Positions 17,806 through 25,602 of a DNA stretch of 64,000 bases are shown piece by piece. The notes beneath the pieces were generated by a model. It had not been told where the DNA came from, did not search any database, and worked only from the letters and a program-made list of their open reading frames with translations. The stretch is from Oribacterium sp. KHPX15 (GTDB taxonomy: Bacteria > Bacillota > Clostridia > Lachnospirales > Lachnospiraceae), in the NCBI RefSeq assembly GCF_900107835.1, contig NZ_FNRG01000007.1:1-64000 (forward strand), read 5' to 3'. The position numbers and the translations under genes are program-made. How positions within the stretch are numbered: the stretch's first letter is position 1; every line of letters starts with the position of its first letter.

Positions 17806-17843
17806 ACCGGGGACGATTATCGCCGGCGAGAATCGTCCCCGGT
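17806..17843. repeat. REP-like palindrome 2
   Basis: Arms with CCGGGGACGATT / AATCGTCCCCGG around TCGCCGGCGA. Here the core itself has changed (GACGATT instead of GACGGTT) with the matching change in the other arm. It sits upstream of the plus-strand gene at 17867, so unlike the other copies it is in a 5' position. Confidence 0.8.
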
Positions 17844-17866
17844 GGAAGAATTTCAATGGAGAATAT

Positions 17867-18490
17867 ATGATAAACAGAGAAGACATGCTGGAACTCACCA
17901 GAAGAATGACCCTTAGCAGAAACTGTTTCTACAGAGTGGCCGGAGCTTATATGGACCCGGAAGGTTATATAGATAATACTTTTAATGCCAACTTCCGGAA
18001 CATGGGGACACACGATAAGAATGTGAACCTGGAGCTTGCCAAGACCATTCCCTTTTCAAAAACAAATCAGCAGCTCAGAAGTTACGAGTTTCCGAAAGGT
18101 GATATGGCTTATGACAGTATCCATAAACTGGTTATGGCACTGTCACAATATGGTCTGAAGGATGATCTTTTGGTTCAGACCCTCTGTGAGCAACTTGCGG
18201 AAGCGATCCATATTCCTCAGGAGTACGGAATCTTCATCTATCACGGACTTTATGACGTACCGAGGAAGGGCTCTGACAATGAAGAGCAGGGTGAATCAGA
18301 GGAAGTATTTCAGTTTATAATCTGCGCTGTTGCGAGAATTGATAAGGACTACAATGCCGCAAAACCGGAATTAGGCTTTCTGTTCCCGGCTTTTGAGAAT
18401 AGATCAAGTGATCCGAGCCGTATAGATATTTACTGTCTTGATCCGGAAAACCCGGATATGGGGTTTGTGAAGAAAATACTGGGGAAATAA
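17867..18490 (+). CDS. DUF4317-like protein, short form
   Basis: A 207-residue cytosolic protein resembling the N-terminal half of DUF4317 proteins common in Lachnospiraceae: MINREDMLELTRRMTLSRNCFYRVAGAYMD begins like that family, and later residues discuss IYHGLYDVPRK and a Cys-containing FIICAVARID strand. Full-length members are, as far as I recall, near twice this size, so this may be a shortened variant. GGAGA precedes the ATG and a REP palindrome follows the stop. Function unknown. Confidence 0.6.
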   Translation: MINREDMLELTRRMTLSRNCFYRVAGAYMDPEGYIDNTFNANFRNMGTHDKNVNLELAKTIPFSKTNQQLRSYEFPKGDMAYDSIHKLVMALSQYGLKDDLLVQTLCEQLAEAIHIPQEYGIFIYHGLYDVPRKGSDNEEQGESEEVFQFIICAVARIDKDYNAAKPELGFLFPAFENRSSDPSRIDIYCLDPENPDMGFVKKILGK

Positions 18491-18504
18491 ACTGATGAAA
18501 ACAG

Positions 18505-18554
18505 AAAACCATCGGGGACGGTTCTCGCCTGTGAGAACCATCCCCGATGGTTTT
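18505..18554. repeat. REP-like palindrome 3
   Basis: A 50-base inverted repeat with 22-bp arms (one C-A mismatch) that share the GGTTCTC/GAGAACC core, 14 bp after the stop of the DUF4317-like gene and ending in TTTT. It probably also serves as a terminator. Confidence 0.85.
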
Positions 18555-18604
18555 CTTACAAAAAGAAAAACCCTGAGATTTCTCTCAGGGCTCCCAAGGG
18601 TTGA

Positions 18605-18677
18605 AGCCGGGATTCGGACTCGAACCGAAGACCTACTGATTACAAATCAGTTGCTCTACCAACTGAGCTATACCGGC
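18605..18677 (-). tRNA. tRNA-Thr (anticodon TGT)
   Basis: A 73-nt cloverleaf on the minus strand: acceptor GCCGGTA, D arm with AGCTCAGTTGGTAGAGC, anticodon arm CTGATTTGTAATCAG (anticodon TGT) and T arm with GGTTCGAGTCC. The acceptor stem has one T-C mismatch at position 6 (GCCGGTA against TCCCGGC). CCA is not encoded. Confidence 0.95.
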
Positions 18678-18740
18678 GCAAATCTTATTGCTCAGATATA
18701 CTATCAAATCGGTTCATGTCTGTCAACCACAAATTTTTGT

Positions 18741-18769
18741 TTGACGTAATATAATCATAATGTTATTAT
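18741..18769 (+). promoter_or_regulatory. Promoter of the antitoxin RNA
   Basis: TTGACG, exactly 17 bases, then TATTAT: a near-consensus housekeeping promoter driving the plus-strand RNA that runs antisense to the small toxin gene. Confidence 0.75.
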
Positions 18770-18775
18770 TGATTT

Positions 18776-18868
18776 ACAAGGAGGTGCTTGCCGATAGACG
18801 GTTAGCCCTTCGCTAAATAGTTAAGAAAAAATAACCGTTCAGTTCGTGGCTGGGGCGGTTATTTTTTT
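18776..18868 (+). ncRNA. Putative antisense antitoxin RNA of a type I toxin-antitoxin locus
   Basis: Transcript inferred from the promoter at 18741-18769 to a terminator whose AATAACCG / CGGTTATT arms and T-run end near 18868. Its first 30 or so bases (GTGCTTGCC...GGTTAGCCCTT) closely match the 5' leader of the toxin mRNA on the other strand (GTGCTTGCC...GGTTAACCCTT), and its 3' end overlaps the toxin stop codon. This is the usual layout of Firmicutes holin-like type I loci. Exact ends are approximate. Confidence 0.65.
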
Positions 18869-18942
18869 ACAATCTTATAAACAAGACCGATGATTGCTAC
18901 TATCAAAATTCCAAATTGGAATAAATCAGAATAAGTAACCAT
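18859..18942 (-). CDS. Holin-like type I toxin peptide (27 residues)
   Basis: A 27-residue peptide beginning MVTYSDLFQFGILIVAIIG with one membrane helix and a basic tail VYKIVKK, the pattern of the putative holin-like toxins found across Clostridia. A strong GGAGGGT site lies just upstream of the ATG. Such toxins depolarise the membrane when made in excess. The antisense RNA on the plus strand covers its 3' end and shares leader sequence. Confidence 0.75.
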   Translation of the reverse strand: MVTYSDLFQFGILIVAIIGLVYKIVKK

Positions 18943-19065
18943 AGTACCCTCCTTTCCGGAAGGGTTAACCGCCTACCGCATTGGCAAGCACATTACGGGA
19001 TTGTAGCATAAACATTGGAATCTGCATATAGTCTGATTTCGGACTATATGGCATATCAATTCTTG

Positions 19066-21222
19066 TCATTTGCATTTCTGCAGCTTAACCCGGAAGGATA
19101 TCTGTCTTTCTGTGGGCATATCGTCAAATTGGATAGTGTAGGCATTTTTATCCATATTCACATCTTTTATAGTGCCGAGACCGAAGGCTTTGTGGGCTAT
19201 CCTGTCGCCGATACTGAAAAGCTCGGAATCGTCAGGCTTTCTTAAACGGGAGTTTACCAGGTTAATGTAGCTCTGGGTTTCGGATATAAGCCCTGCCCTG
19301 GGTGCTTCTGTGAAGCTGAGAAGTACGGGATCGATATCCAGAATGAATCTTGAAGGGTACCGGGGAGATCCGTCAAAGTTTTTTCCTGCGGCCTCCGAAA
19401 GATAAAGCCCCTTTTCCGCACGGGACATGGCTACAAACGCAAGTCTTCTCTCTTCTTCCATTCCTTCCAGAGTATTGGTCTTTTTTGATGGGAAAATGCC
19501 TTCCGACAGACTGCACAGAAATACATAAGGGAACTCAAGACCCTTGGCAGTGTGCACTGTCATAAGCTTTACTCTGTCTGTGGCATCGGCTTTATCCATA
19601 TTTGAGAACATGGCTACATTTTTTAGATAGCCGGAAAGGTCAGTTTCCTCTCCTGCGCTGGTCTCAAATTCAAATACAGACTGCTTCAGCTCCGCCAGAT
19701 TATCAAGTCTTTCCTGGGATCCTTCGGTTCTGAGCATTCGCTCATAGCCGGATTCATTCAGGATGGACCCGAGAACTTCTGAGATGGTTTTATCTTCATA
19801 AGTGGCCGCATATTTCTCGATCATGGCTATAAACCGTGCGGCCTCAGTTCCCTTAAATATCTCATCCTCAATATTCTTTACAAGTGCTTCATACAGACTG
19901 CATCCGTGCTCCTTTGTATAATCCTCCAGGAATTTCATGCGGCGAACTCCAAGGTTACGCTTTGGAACATTGGCGATACGTCTGAAGGAAAGGTCGTCCT
20001 TGAAAACAATCATCCTGAGATAACAAAGGGCGTCCTTTATCTCCATGCGGCCGAAAAACTGGACGCCGGAGTAAATGGTGTAGGGGATCTGGGATTTCAG
20101 GAAAACCTCCTCCAGAGTCCTGGTCACATAGTGAGCCCTGTAGAGACAGGTCATATCCTTGTAATCAACCCCCATCTGATGCAGGGTTTCAATGTTTTTG
20201 ACTATCCATTTGGCTTCCCCCTCCGCATTCTCAGCCAGATGGCACACAACGGGTACGCCGTCCTGAAGAACCGGGACAAGATCCTTGGACATACGCTGCT
20301 TGTTTTTACTGATGAGTGAGTTGCATACCTTCAGTATCTGAGGGGTGGAGCGATAGTTCTCCAGCATCATGATGGTCTTTGTTCCCGGATAATGTTTATC
20401 AAAATCCAGCAGGTACTTAACATTGGCACCTCTCCAGGTGTAAATGGTCTGGTCGGGATCTCCAACGATAAACAGGTTCTTGTGGTAGCCGCAAAGCACC
20501 TCCATAAGCTTATACTGCAGTGGGTCAATGTCCTGGAACTCGTCTATTTCAATGTATTCAAGTCTCTTCTGCCACTTGAGGGCGATGTCGGGATTTTCCC
20601 GGAAGATATAGAGGCTGAGGATAATGAGGTCATTGTAATCCACCGCAAAGGTTTTACGCTGCTGATAGAGATAGCCGTAGAAAAGGATATCATCAACCGA
20701 TTCGGCATCCATGTACTTTTGATAAAGTTTATCAATGGGGAGCTGTATCATATCGAGATAGTACTCCGGCTCAGACAGACATTTACGGATCTCAAACATG
20801 TCCCGGGCGTTTCCGTAGGTTTTATCCCGGAGCGTCAGGCCACGCTCCTCGTAAATGATCTTCAGCATCTCGTCAATGTCACCGTTATCAAGCACCATGA
20901 AGCTTTTGGGATAGCTGATGGCATGACTGTCCTCCTGGAGTATGTTGACACAGAAACCGTGGAAGGTGTTGATGTAGCCGGTGTCATTATCCCCGGTGAG
21001 CTGGTGAATACGCTGACGCATTTCATTGGCGGCCTTATTGGTGAAGGTCACGCAAAGGATATTGCCGGGGAGGACGCCCAGATCATTTACAAGATAAGCA
21101 AATCTGTGAGTCAGCGCCCTGGTCTTTCCCGAGCCGGCGCCCGCTATAACCCGCACGAAGCCTTCTGTTGTGGTGACGGCTTCAGTCTGGGCTTCATTTA
21201 ATCCTACAAGTACATCTTCCAT
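19066..21222 (-). CDS. UvrD/PcrA-type superfamily 1 DNA helicase
   Basis: A 718-residue ATP-dependent 3'-5' DNA helicase. Motif I is GAGSGKT (about residues 27-33), motif II EIDEFQDIDPLQ, motif III GDPDQTIYTWRGA, then MTVHTAKGLEFPYVFL and AMSRAEKGLYLSE for motifs V-VI. The C-terminus has the small tudor-like tail (FSIGDRIAHKAFGLGTI) of PcrA proteins that bind RNA polymerase. It would act in repair and in removing blocks to replication. HelD lies immediately upstream on the same strand, with a tandem duplication between them. Confidence 0.93.
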   Translation of the reverse strand: MEDVLVGLNEAQTEAVTTTEGFVRVIAGAGSGKTRALTHRFAYLVNDLGVLPGNILCVTFTNKAANEMRQRIHQLTGDNDTGYINTFHGFCVNILQEDSHAISYPKSFMVLDNGDIDEMLKIIYEERGLTLRDKTYGNARDMFEIRKCLSEPEYYLDMIQLPIDKLYQKYMDAESVDDILFYGYLYQQRKTFAVDYNDLIILSLYIFRENPDIALKWQKRLEYIEIDEFQDIDPLQYKLMEVLCGYHKNLFIVGDPDQTIYTWRGANVKYLLDFDKHYPGTKTIMMLENYRSTPQILKVCNSLISKNKQRMSKDLVPVLQDGVPVVCHLAENAEGEAKWIVKNIETLHQMGVDYKDMTCLYRAHYVTRTLEEVFLKSQIPYTIYSGVQFFGRMEIKDALCYLRMIVFKDDLSFRRIANVPKRNLGVRRMKFLEDYTKEHGCSLYEALVKNIEDEIFKGTEAARFIAMIEKYAATYEDKTISEVLGSILNESGYERMLRTEGSQERLDNLAELKQSVFEFETSAGEETDLSGYLKNVAMFSNMDKADATDRVKLMTVHTAKGLEFPYVFLCSLSEGIFPSKKTNTLEGMEEERRLAFVAMSRAEKGLYLSEAAGKNFDGSPRYPSRFILDIDPVLLSFTEAPRAGLISETQSYINLVNSRLRKPDDSELFSIGDRIAHKAFGLGTIKDVNMDKNAYTIQFDDMPTERQISFRVKLQKCK

Positions 21223-21252
21223 AAATGGTAATAATCTCCGATATAAATTCCC

Positions 21253-21408
21253 GGGCAGGCATGGAATCCCAAGGTCTGGCCGGTTTTTGGTTCTGTCTTC
21301 TATGATCTTGGGCTCCGCATGAGCATGAGCGGGCAGGCATGGAATCCCAAGGTCTGGCCGGTTTTTGGTTCTGTCTTCTATGATCGTGGGCTCCGCATGA
21401 GCATGAGC
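21253..21408. repeat. Direct tandem duplication of 78 bp
   Basis: Two adjacent 78-bp copies (21253-21330 and 21331-21408) differing at one base, followed by the first bases of a third copy. It lies between the helD stop and the uvrD start. Each copy reads GGGCAGGCATGG at its start and ends GCATGAGCATGAGC. A 76-codon open frame across it only reflects the repeat. Confidence 0.95.
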
Positions 21409-21424
21409 GGGCAGGGATCAGCAC

Positions 21425-23467
21425 TTATTCACTTTTCATCAGCGGTGAAATCTCGCCGTCTGATATTATGATAAGCTTTTCCGTCGCTCTGGACATGGCG
21501 GTATAGAGTCTGTGCCTGAAAAGTTCCCTGTCCGGGTATTCCCTTATGTTCACATCCGGAAGGATAACGGTATCGAACTCCAGTCCCTTGGCAAGCTTAA
21601 GTTCCATAAGGATAATGCCGCTCTTCGGGAGCTTCTCGTAATTTTTCACCACATGAGGCAGCTCTTCACCGAGATTCCTGGTCATCATGTTGATGCCCGA
21701 CCGGTCCTGACAAATGATGGCTGTGAGACCCTCTGTCCGGGTGTTTTCGGCTATGACGGATTTAAGTTTTTCAACGTACTCCTCATGATTCCCGAAGGCA
21801 AGGATCTCCGGCTCGATGCCCTCTCTCTGAACAGAATTTGTCTGCACACTGATCTCCTTTGGAAGGAGCCCCGTAAACAGAGAGGTTATCTCCGGTGAAG
21901 AACGGTAGCTGGTCATCAGTGACATATGGGTGACTTCTTTTCCCTGTGAAGTAAACATCCTGCTAATGTCTTTGAACTTAGCTGTTCCGCTGTGTATGGA
22001 CTGGAACTCATCCCCCAGCATCATGAAGTGGGCATTCCTGAAATACTTCGTCATGACCATAAGCTGTGCTTCCGTATAATCCTGAACCTCATCCACGATT
22101 ACATAGCGGGTGTTATGGTCGCTGTAGCCGATAAGTGACATCTTGAGATAAGTAAACTCCGCAGGTGTCAGATCATCCTTACCCAGGATCTTCTTACCGA
22201 TGCCTTCGATGTCAAGCCAGCTGAGATTTTGGATTTTTTCCTGAACTCCACCAAACTGGTTCTCATCCGGATCAAAATCTTCGAAACTAATGTTGCCGAG
22301 ATCCAGCTCTTTATTCTTATTCTCGATCTTTTTGGCATTTTTCTTTGCAAGTTCCTGAAGATCTTCTATTGCTGTCTGTATGATCCAGGCTGTGGAGCTG
22401 GAGCTTCTGTACTTACGAAGAACCCCGGCGATCTGCTTTTTATCAAGAACCTTTGCGTGCTTGAGATTGATTCCATGGATGAAACGCTCGTCTATCTTAA
22501 AGCCCTTAAGTCCTTCATCAATCTGTCTGAGGGAATCCGCCTCCGTGATATCCGCTTCCCCGAGACTCTTGACACCGATGGTATCCAGGAACAGTGACCA
22601 GGTCATGGTATTGGGGTTAGCCTCTCCCATTTCAGGCAGAACGTTATCGATGTACTGCTGGAAAACCGGGTTCAGGGTTATGAGACACACCTGATTCGGG
22701 CGCAGATTTTTACGTCTTCTGTAAAAAAGATAGGCTATTCTTTGAAGAAGCACAGAAGTTTTGCCGCTTCCTGCGATACCCTGAACCAGTAAAACCGGGA
22801 CATCCGGGTGCCGGATGATGGCATTCTGCTCCTTCTGGATGGTTTCGGTGATGGACTGCATCTTATCCGTTCTTTTTCTTGTAAGGGAATGAATAAGCAG
22901 CGGGTCCTCCAGTGCGATCTTTGTATCAAAGTAGGCCTTCAGAAGGTTCTGTTCAATGTCAAACTGCCTTCTGAGCTTTAAATCCACAGGGATCTTTCTG
23001 TCATCAACAGAATAGAAGGTCTCTCCCATCTCCTGATTGTAGTAAACCTCCGCTATAGGGCTTCTCCAGTCAATGACTACGGGCTCGTGATCTTCATTGG
23101 ACACAGAGGTGGTGCCGATATAGTAGGACTCATCTTCGGTTTCCTCCGGGAAACGGACATTGATACGGGCAAAGTAGGGCCTTGGCAATAGCCTGTTGAC
23201 CTTTGAAAGAGCTGTGCTTACAGTACGGCTGCTGATATTAAGCTCTTCTACAGCCCGGCTCATAGTCTCAAACTCTATGAGAGTTTCCTGAGCCTCTTCT
23301 ATACCGACAAAGTCATACTGAAGGTCGTCACTTACGGTATTTTTCTCTTCCTGGGCCTGGTTCTGGAGATCAATGAGTTCTGCCTCCATCTGAGCCTTCA
23401 TATTCGTAAGCTTGTTATAAAGCTTTGTCAAATGATTCTGTTCTTCTTTAAAAATATTGTCCTGCAT
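21425..23467 (-). CDS. helD: HelD-like RNA polymerase-recycling ATPase
   Basis: A 680-residue UvrD-related protein of the HelD type. An N-terminal coiled coil (about residues 1-80) precedes the HelD signature YFARINVRFPEE...YYIGTTSV...VIDWRSPIAEVYY (about 135-190); the Walker A is VQGIAGSGKTSVLLQRI and the C-terminus has KGLEFDTVI and YTAMSRA motifs. HelD pushes into RNA polymerase channels and frees stalled enzyme from DNA (known for Bacillus and mycobacteria). The start has AGGAAAG at good spacing. Confidence 0.9.
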   Translation of the reverse strand: MQDNIFKEEQNHLTKLYNKLTNMKAQMEAELIDLQNQAQEEKNTVSDDLQYDFVGIEEAQETLIEFETMSRAVEELNISSRTVSTALSKVNRLLPRPYFARINVRFPEETEDESYYIGTTSVSNEDHEPVVIDWRSPIAEVYYNQEMGETFYSVDDRKIPVDLKLRRQFDIEQNLLKAYFDTKIALEDPLLIHSLTRKRTDKMQSITETIQKEQNAIIRHPDVPVLLVQGIAGSGKTSVLLQRIAYLFYRRRKNLRPNQVCLITLNPVFQQYIDNVLPEMGEANPNTMTWSLFLDTIGVKSLGEADITEADSLRQIDEGLKGFKIDERFIHGINLKHAKVLDKKQIAGVLRKYRSSSSTAWIIQTAIEDLQELAKKNAKKIENKNKELDLGNISFEDFDPDENQFGGVQEKIQNLSWLDIEGIGKKILGKDDLTPAEFTYLKMSLIGYSDHNTRYVIVDEVQDYTEAQLMVMTKYFRNAHFMMLGDEFQSIHSGTAKFKDISRMFTSQGKEVTHMSLMTSYRSSPEITSLFTGLLPKEISVQTNSVQREGIEPEILAFGNHEEYVEKLKSVIAENTRTEGLTAIICQDRSGINMMTRNLGEELPHVVKNYEKLPKSGIILMELKLAKGLEFDTVILPDVNIREYPDRELFRHRLYTAMSRATEKLIIISDGEISPLMKSE

Positions 23468-23564
23468 TTATTTCTTTCCTGAAAAATGTATGTTGACAGT
23501 AATATATCTTTGGTTAAAAACCATATGCATAATGATGCCTGACCCGGATGGCCGGTTTGAATGT

Positions 23565-24593
23565 TTATACCGTGACTGCCCCCGGGAAATAACCGGAAAT
23601 TAGTTCTTTGTTAAGCTTTTCTCCTATGACGATGAGGACATCCTGAGCCTCTCCTGATACAGGTTTTATTTCAATGTTTTCGACCGTGGCATTAATCTCC
23701 AGAGAAAGGTGGTCTTCACTCGTACTGTCTTCGTTCCGGGCATCCATACCGGGTTCATAGGGCTTATCCGCAGCAGCTGTCCCGGTGTAGTTAATAAATC
23801 CCTTAATTCTGAAGATACTCCCGGCTTCCTTGTCTTCAAACAGTTTTGAAATCTTTTCCCGAAGCTCCGTCTCCGTCGACCTATAGTAAAGATAAAACAG
23901 TGACTGATAATGATCATCGTCTGAAGAAAGCTTTACATGAGAAGCATTCACGAAGCCGGCATTCTTTATGCTTTCAAAATCCTGATCCGTAAGCTCCTCC
24001 CAGGGTTTTGCCAGAATATCCTTTTGATCGGTGAAGCGCCTTTTACACTTAAAATGCTCCATGGAAGCATTAAGGTAATTTACTGCATCCCGGGTTACCG
24101 TAATTATGTTAGATGTGCTGTCAAGCTTGCTGATCAAAATCTTTCCGGCTCTTGCAGCTTCTGACATAAGAAGGTAGCGTGATTCCTCAGACATGACGGT
24201 TGATGTGACCGGATCCATAACCGTGATAACGGAACCTGTCTCATACCATTCGTCCAATGGACTTTCGTAAAGTGTGTCGAAGAACTCATCCACATCGTAG
24301 ATGCCGCTTGGCTCAACGATGACACGGGTGAATCCCAGCATCCGGATGCTTATGAGCTTCGTGCGGAAGCGTCTCTTGTGAGCTTCTGCCCCGTCACCTC
24401 CCACAACCATCTCAAGCTCGCAGTTGGGACCAAGCAGGTCCTTAAGCAGAACCATGTCAATGTTTATGGCGCCGTAATCATTCTCCAGAATGCAGACTCT
24501 CTCGCCCTGCTCTATCAGGTATTTCGCATATTTTTTTATAAAACTGGTTTTACCGGAACCAAGGAATCCGGTTATCAGGTCAATCTTTAGCAT
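23565..24593 (-). CDS. COG0523 (CobW/G3E) GTPase lacking the CxCC motif
   Basis: A 342-residue G3E GTPase: Walker A GFLGSGKTSF near residue 9, switch-type EPSGIYDVDEFF, and SKLDS in place of NKxD; the CobW C-terminal domain follows. COG0523 proteins load or ferry metals such as Zn or Co. The metal-binding CxCC expected between the Walker A and EPSG motifs is absent; the corresponding region reads CELEMVVGGDGAEAHKRRF, with one Cys. An iteron-like site lies inside the gene. Confidence 0.85.
   Translation of the reverse strand: MLKIDLITGFLGSGKTSFIKKYAKYLIEQGERVCILENDYGAINIDMVLLKDLLGPNCELEMVVGGDGAEAHKRRFRTKLISIRMLGFTRVIVEPSGIYDVDEFFDTLYESPLDEWYETGSVITVMDPVTSTVMSEESRYLLMSEAARAGKILISKLDSTSNIITVTRDAVNYLNASMEHFKCKRRFTDQKDILAKPWEELTDQDFESIKNAGFVNASHVKLSSDDDHYQSLFYLYYRSTETELREKISKLFEDKEAGSIFRIKGFINYTGTAAADKPYEPGMDARNEDSTSEDHLSLEINATVENIEIKPVSGEAQDVLIVIGEKLNKELISGYFPGAVTV
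24097..24112 (-). repeat. Dispersed iteron-like site 6, inside the COG0523 gene
   Basis: Match to ATAACA-N5-ACGGT on the minus strand with one change (CTAACA). A surrounding 22 bases are identical to the site in the sortase gene at 33456-33477, and both encode T-S-N-I-I-T-V in frame. Confidence 0.65.
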
Positions 24594-24664
24594 GGTGATG
24601 TTTTAGCTGAATTCTCAGGGTGATCATTTCCTGTCAATAGTTATCAAAGCAGCAGGAATCCGGT

Positions 24665-25465
24665 TCAGTCCAGTTCCTTTCGGAGTTTTCTTAGGGCTCT
24701 CTGTTCTCTCTGCCTTATGGCTTCAATGGAGACATTGGAAAGTGCTGCAATTTCCTTTAAAGTGTGCTGTTTTCCGTCATAAAGACCGTATCTCAGTACC
24801 AAAGTGTCACGTTCGTCATCGGAAAGTGTATTCAGGGACTGGTACAGCTCCTGATGGAGCTCGTGCTCCATAACGATCTCTTCAACATTATCAGGGGAAA
24901 TGGTCATATCCCCAAGCTCAGAGGTTTCGTCGTCCTCTTTTCCGACTTTTTTGTTAAGAGAGGTTGCCCCCAGAACCACGTTGTTAAGTCTGAGACATTT
25001 GCGAACCTCTTCTTCGGAAAAACCGGAGTCTTCCATGATGGCATGGATCATGTCATCACCCAGAAGATGCTCAAGATCACGTTTCCTAAGGATGCTCTGA
25101 ACCTTGAAGATTCGTTCCAGCTGATGATTTGAAAGACGGATGCCGAAGCCGGCATTGTAGATTTCTTTTACAATGCTGTCGCGGATCCAGTAAACCGCAT
25201 AGGTTGAAAACTTTGCTCCGTAGGAAGGGTCATAGCTTTGAGAAGCTTTTATAAGACCTATCTTTCCTACACTTTCCAGATCTTCATGGCTAAGTGTATG
25301 GTTGGACAGATTCACGTAGTTACGGACTATCTGCAGGATAAGTCCTTTATTTTTCTCACAAAGTTCTGCTTCCGCATTTTTTTTATCAAGATTTTTCTGA
25401 ATGCGTTCCACAAGCTTTAAGTTTTCGTTTTCCAATGCCTGATAGTCCAGGGTTTCCTTGTCCAA
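24665..25465 (-). CDS. Sigma-70 family RNA polymerase sigma factor
   Basis: A 266-residue sigma factor without region 1.1. Region 2 contains HEDLESVGKIGLIKASQSYDP and FSTYAVYWIRDSIVKEI; region 3 is present; region 4 has LSDDERDTLVLRYGL and VSIEAIRQREQRALRKL. It is close to the sigma-70/alternative RpoD-like type rather than ECF. The start appears to be TTG at 25465 behind GGAGGTG; no ATG is suitably placed. What regulon it controls is unknown. Confidence 0.88.
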   Translation of the reverse strand: MDKETLDYQALENENLKLVERIQKNLDKKNAEAELCEKNKGLILQIVRNYVNLSNHTLSHEDLESVGKIGLIKASQSYDPSYGAKFSTYAVYWIRDSIVKEIYNAGFGIRLSNHQLERIFKVQSILRKRDLEHLLGDDMIHAIMEDSGFSEEEVRKCLRLNNVVLGATSLNKKVGKEDDETSELGDMTISPDNVEEIVMEHELHQELYQSLNTLSDDERDTLVLRYGLYDGKQHTLKEIAALSNVSIEAIRQREQRALRKLRKELD

Positions 25466-25528
25466 ATAACACCTCCGGATTTGTAAAGGTAATTTATTTA
25501 TTTTAGCATTTATAAACTAGCGTGTGAA

Positions 25529-25596
25529 GAGCCGGAGGGCATCCCTTTAAACGCGGGTCGTTTGCTTAACGCGTTTAAAGGAATGCCCTCCGGCTC
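25529..25596. terminator. Long bidirectional terminator
   Basis: A 68-base inverted repeat with about 27-bp arms (GAGCCGGAGGGCAT... and ...ATGCCCTCCGGCTC, one mismatch), followed on plus by TTTTT. It lies after the SseB-like gene stop (25603, minus) and before the sigma factor start. It does not share sequence with the REP-like family. Confidence 0.85.
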
Positions 25597-25602
25597 TTTT
25601 TA

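Noticed and set aside
21194-21424. 76-codon frame with internal repeat
   Set aside because: It is the translation of the tandem duplication.
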